Assembly: GCA_002320455.1 (NCBI GenBank)
Contig: DCKU01000190.1
Span: 1 to 15,134, forward strand
DNA length: 15,134 bases
Direction of reading: 5' to 3'
From: Salinisphaera sp. UBA1666
GTDB taxonomy: Bacteria; Pseudomonadota; Gammaproteobacteria; Nevskiales; Salinisphaeraceae
The position numbers and the translations under genes were made by a program. The stretch's first letter is position 1, and every line of letters begins with the position of its first letter. Below are positions 13,749 to 15,134 of this stretch, piece after piece. Below the pieces are notes generated by a model. That model saw only the letters and a program-made list of their open reading frames with translations. It made no database searches and had not been told where the DNA came from.

Positions 13749-15106
13749 TGGCCGTAGCCGCGCCGGATACCATCGCGGCCCTGGCCAGTGCGGCGGGTCA
13801 GGCGGGCGTGGCGGTCATTCGGCTCTCCGGGCCCGACGTGCCGGCTATCGTCACCGCACTCACTGGGCGTCTGCCGGCCCCGCGCCACGCCGCGCTGGCC
13901 GGCTTTCTCGACGAACACGGCCAGGCCATCGACCGCGGGCTGGTGTTGTATTTCCCGGCTCCTGCCTCTTTCACCGGCGAGCATGTCGCCGAGCTGCATG
14001 GCCACGGCTCCCCGGTGCTGGTGGATCTGTTGCTGGCGCGTCTGGTGGCCCTCGGCGCCCGACTGGCCGGGCCCGGCGAGTTCTCCCAGCGGGCGTTTTT
14101 AAACGACAAGCTCAGCCTCGATCAGGCCGAGGCCATCGCCGATGCCATCGCGGCGACCAGTGCCGTAACCGCGCGGGCCGCCGTTCGCTCGTTGGAGGGC
14201 GTATTCGCCCGTGACGTGGACGCGCTCGTGGCCGAACTCACAGCACTTCGGGTCTATACCGAGGCCGCGATCGATTTCCCCGACGAAGAAGACGTCGACT
14301 TTCTCGGCGACGGCCAGATCCTGGGCCGCCTGGACGCTATTGCAGCGCGGCTGGCCGATCTGCGGGCCGCGGCCGGCCAAGGGGCCGGCTTTCGCGACGG
14401 TCTGCGAGTGGTGATTCTGGGCGCGCCCAACGTAGGCAAGTCCAGCCTGCTCAACCGGCTGTCCCGGCGCGATTCGGCCATCGTCACCGCCATTGCCGGC
14501 ACTACCCGCGACGTGCTCACCGAGCAGCTCTCCATCGACGGCCTGCCGTTGACGCTGGTGGACACGGCCGGCCTGCGGGAGACCGATGACCCGGTCGAGG
14601 CCGAGGGCGTACGCCGGGCCCGGGCCGAGATCGCAGGCGCTGATCGCGTGCTGCTGGTCATCGACGACACAGCCGGCGTGACCGCCAATGACGCGGCCTT
14701 GCTTACCGAGTTGGCGCCGGCGGCCGGGGTCACGCTCATTGCCAACAAGATTGATCTGTCCACGAACGCCCCCGGTGCCTGTGCCATCGACGGTCATACC
14801 GCCGTGCGCGTGTCGGCCAAAAGCGGGGCCGGTTTCGATGCGCTGGCCGCACACCTGAAAGCCCTGGCCGGCGTGGATGACCAGGCCGAGCCGGTATTCG
14901 TGGCCCGCCGCCGTCACCTGGCCGCGCTCGACGAGGCCGGCGTGTGCCTGACGACCGCCCGCCAGCGCTTGACCGTAGACGCCGCCGGCGATCTGGTGGC
15001 CGAAGAGCTGCGCCTGGCCCAGAACGCGCTCGGGGCGATCACCGGGCGGGTGACCAGCGACGACCTGCTGGGCGAGATCTTCTCGAGCTTCTGTATCGGC
15101 AAGTAG
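13748..15106 (+). CDS. mnmE: tRNA-modifying GTPase MnmE
   Basis: MnmE works with MnmG to make 5-carboxymethylaminomethyl or aminomethyl uridine at the wobble position of certain tRNAs, using GTP hydrolysis and a folate one-carbon donor. It has 452 residues (usual ~450-455). The N-terminal folate-binding domain (1-118) includes HGHGSPVL (84-91) and PGEFSQRAFLNDKL (109-122). The G domain has G1 GAPNVGKSS (225-233), G2 GTTRD (251-255), G3 DTAG (272-275) and G4 NKID (333-336). The C-terminus has the required FCIGK (448-452) with its conserved Cys. Its ATG shares the A of the yidC stop, so translation is probably coupled. MnmG usually lies next, but the window ends 28 bp after the stop, and those bases show nothing. 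Confidence 0.97.
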   Translation: MAVAAPDTIAALASAAGQAGVAVIRLSGPDVPAIVTALTGRLPAPRHAALAGFLDEHGQAIDRGLVLYFPAPASFTGEHVAELHGHGSPVLVDLLLARLVALGARLAGPGEFSQRAFLNDKLSLDQAEAIADAIAATSAVTARAAVRSLEGVFARDVDALVAELTALRVYTEAAIDFPDEEDVDFLGDGQILGRLDAIAARLADLRAAAGQGAGFRDGLRVVILGAPNVGKSSLLNRLSRRDSAIVTAIAGTTRDVLTEQLSIDGLPLTLVDTAGLRETDDPVEAEGVRRARAEIAGADRVLLVIDDTAGVTANDAALLTELAPAAGVTLIANKIDLSTNAPGACAIDGHTAVRVSAKSGAGFDALAAHLKALAGVDDQAEPVFVARRRHLAALDEAGVCLTTARQRLTVDAAGDLVAEELRLAQNALGAITGRVTSDDLLGEIFSSFCIGK

Positions 15107-15134
15107 GTCGAGGGCGTGTCGTCATAAGATATGA

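Noticed and set aside
1..15134. Novel defence, mobile or secretion system
   Set aside because: Every gene is a recognised housekeeping gene in a conserved order. I saw no transposase, phage gene, CRISPR repeats, tRNA-flanked insertion or composition break.

Overview
The window is a chromosomal origin neighbourhood from a GC-rich gammaproteobacterium. Gene order and protein sequences support this: glyQ-glyS-gmhB converging on gyrB-recF-dnaN-dnaA, then divergent rpmH-rnpA-yidC-mnmE, as in Pseudomonas-like genomes. The proteins look gammaproteobacterial: GyrB is about 806 residues with the Gram-negative insertion, GlyRS is the two-gene alpha/beta type, DnaN ends in VMPMRL, and YidC has the large periplasmic domain. 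I cannot fix the genus from the sequence alone; a halophilic lineage such as Salinisphaera is only a guess.

Left part (1-4828). The 5' two thirds of glnA (type I glutamine synthetase) runs leftward off the edge. Its upstream region carries a good sigma-54 (-24/-12) promoter and an NtrC-like enhancer. Divergent from it is a tight operon glyQ-glyS-gmhB joined by two ATGA overlaps. The operon ends at a bidirectional hairpin-plus-T-run terminator shared with the converging gyrB.

Middle part (4829-11161, minus strand). This is the replication and recombination cluster dnaA > dnaN > recF > gyrB: initiator, sliding clamp, gap-repair loader and gyrase B. recF contains two perfect copies of the 16-bp palindrome TGTTCCACGTGGAACA, which matches known chromosomal parS (ParB-loading) sites, and a third, degenerate copy. 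The dnaA-dnaN gap is strikingly AT-rich, with DnaA boxes and an inverted repeat, and is my preferred oriC candidate. The dnaA-rpmH gap has one perfect DnaA box.

Right part (11162-15134, plus strand). rpmH (44 aa), rnpA, yidC and mnmE follow. The small yidD gene usually found between rnpA and yidC is missing from its normal place. The window ends just after mnmE; by common synteny mnmG, rsmG and parAB would be expected next, but they are not visible here.

I find no mobile elements, CRISPR arrays, tRNAs or rRNAs, and no gene of unknown function. No stretch longer than 300 bases lacks a gene. The most interesting content is in the cis-acting sites: parS inside recF, the origin architecture, and the nitrogen-control promoter of glnA.
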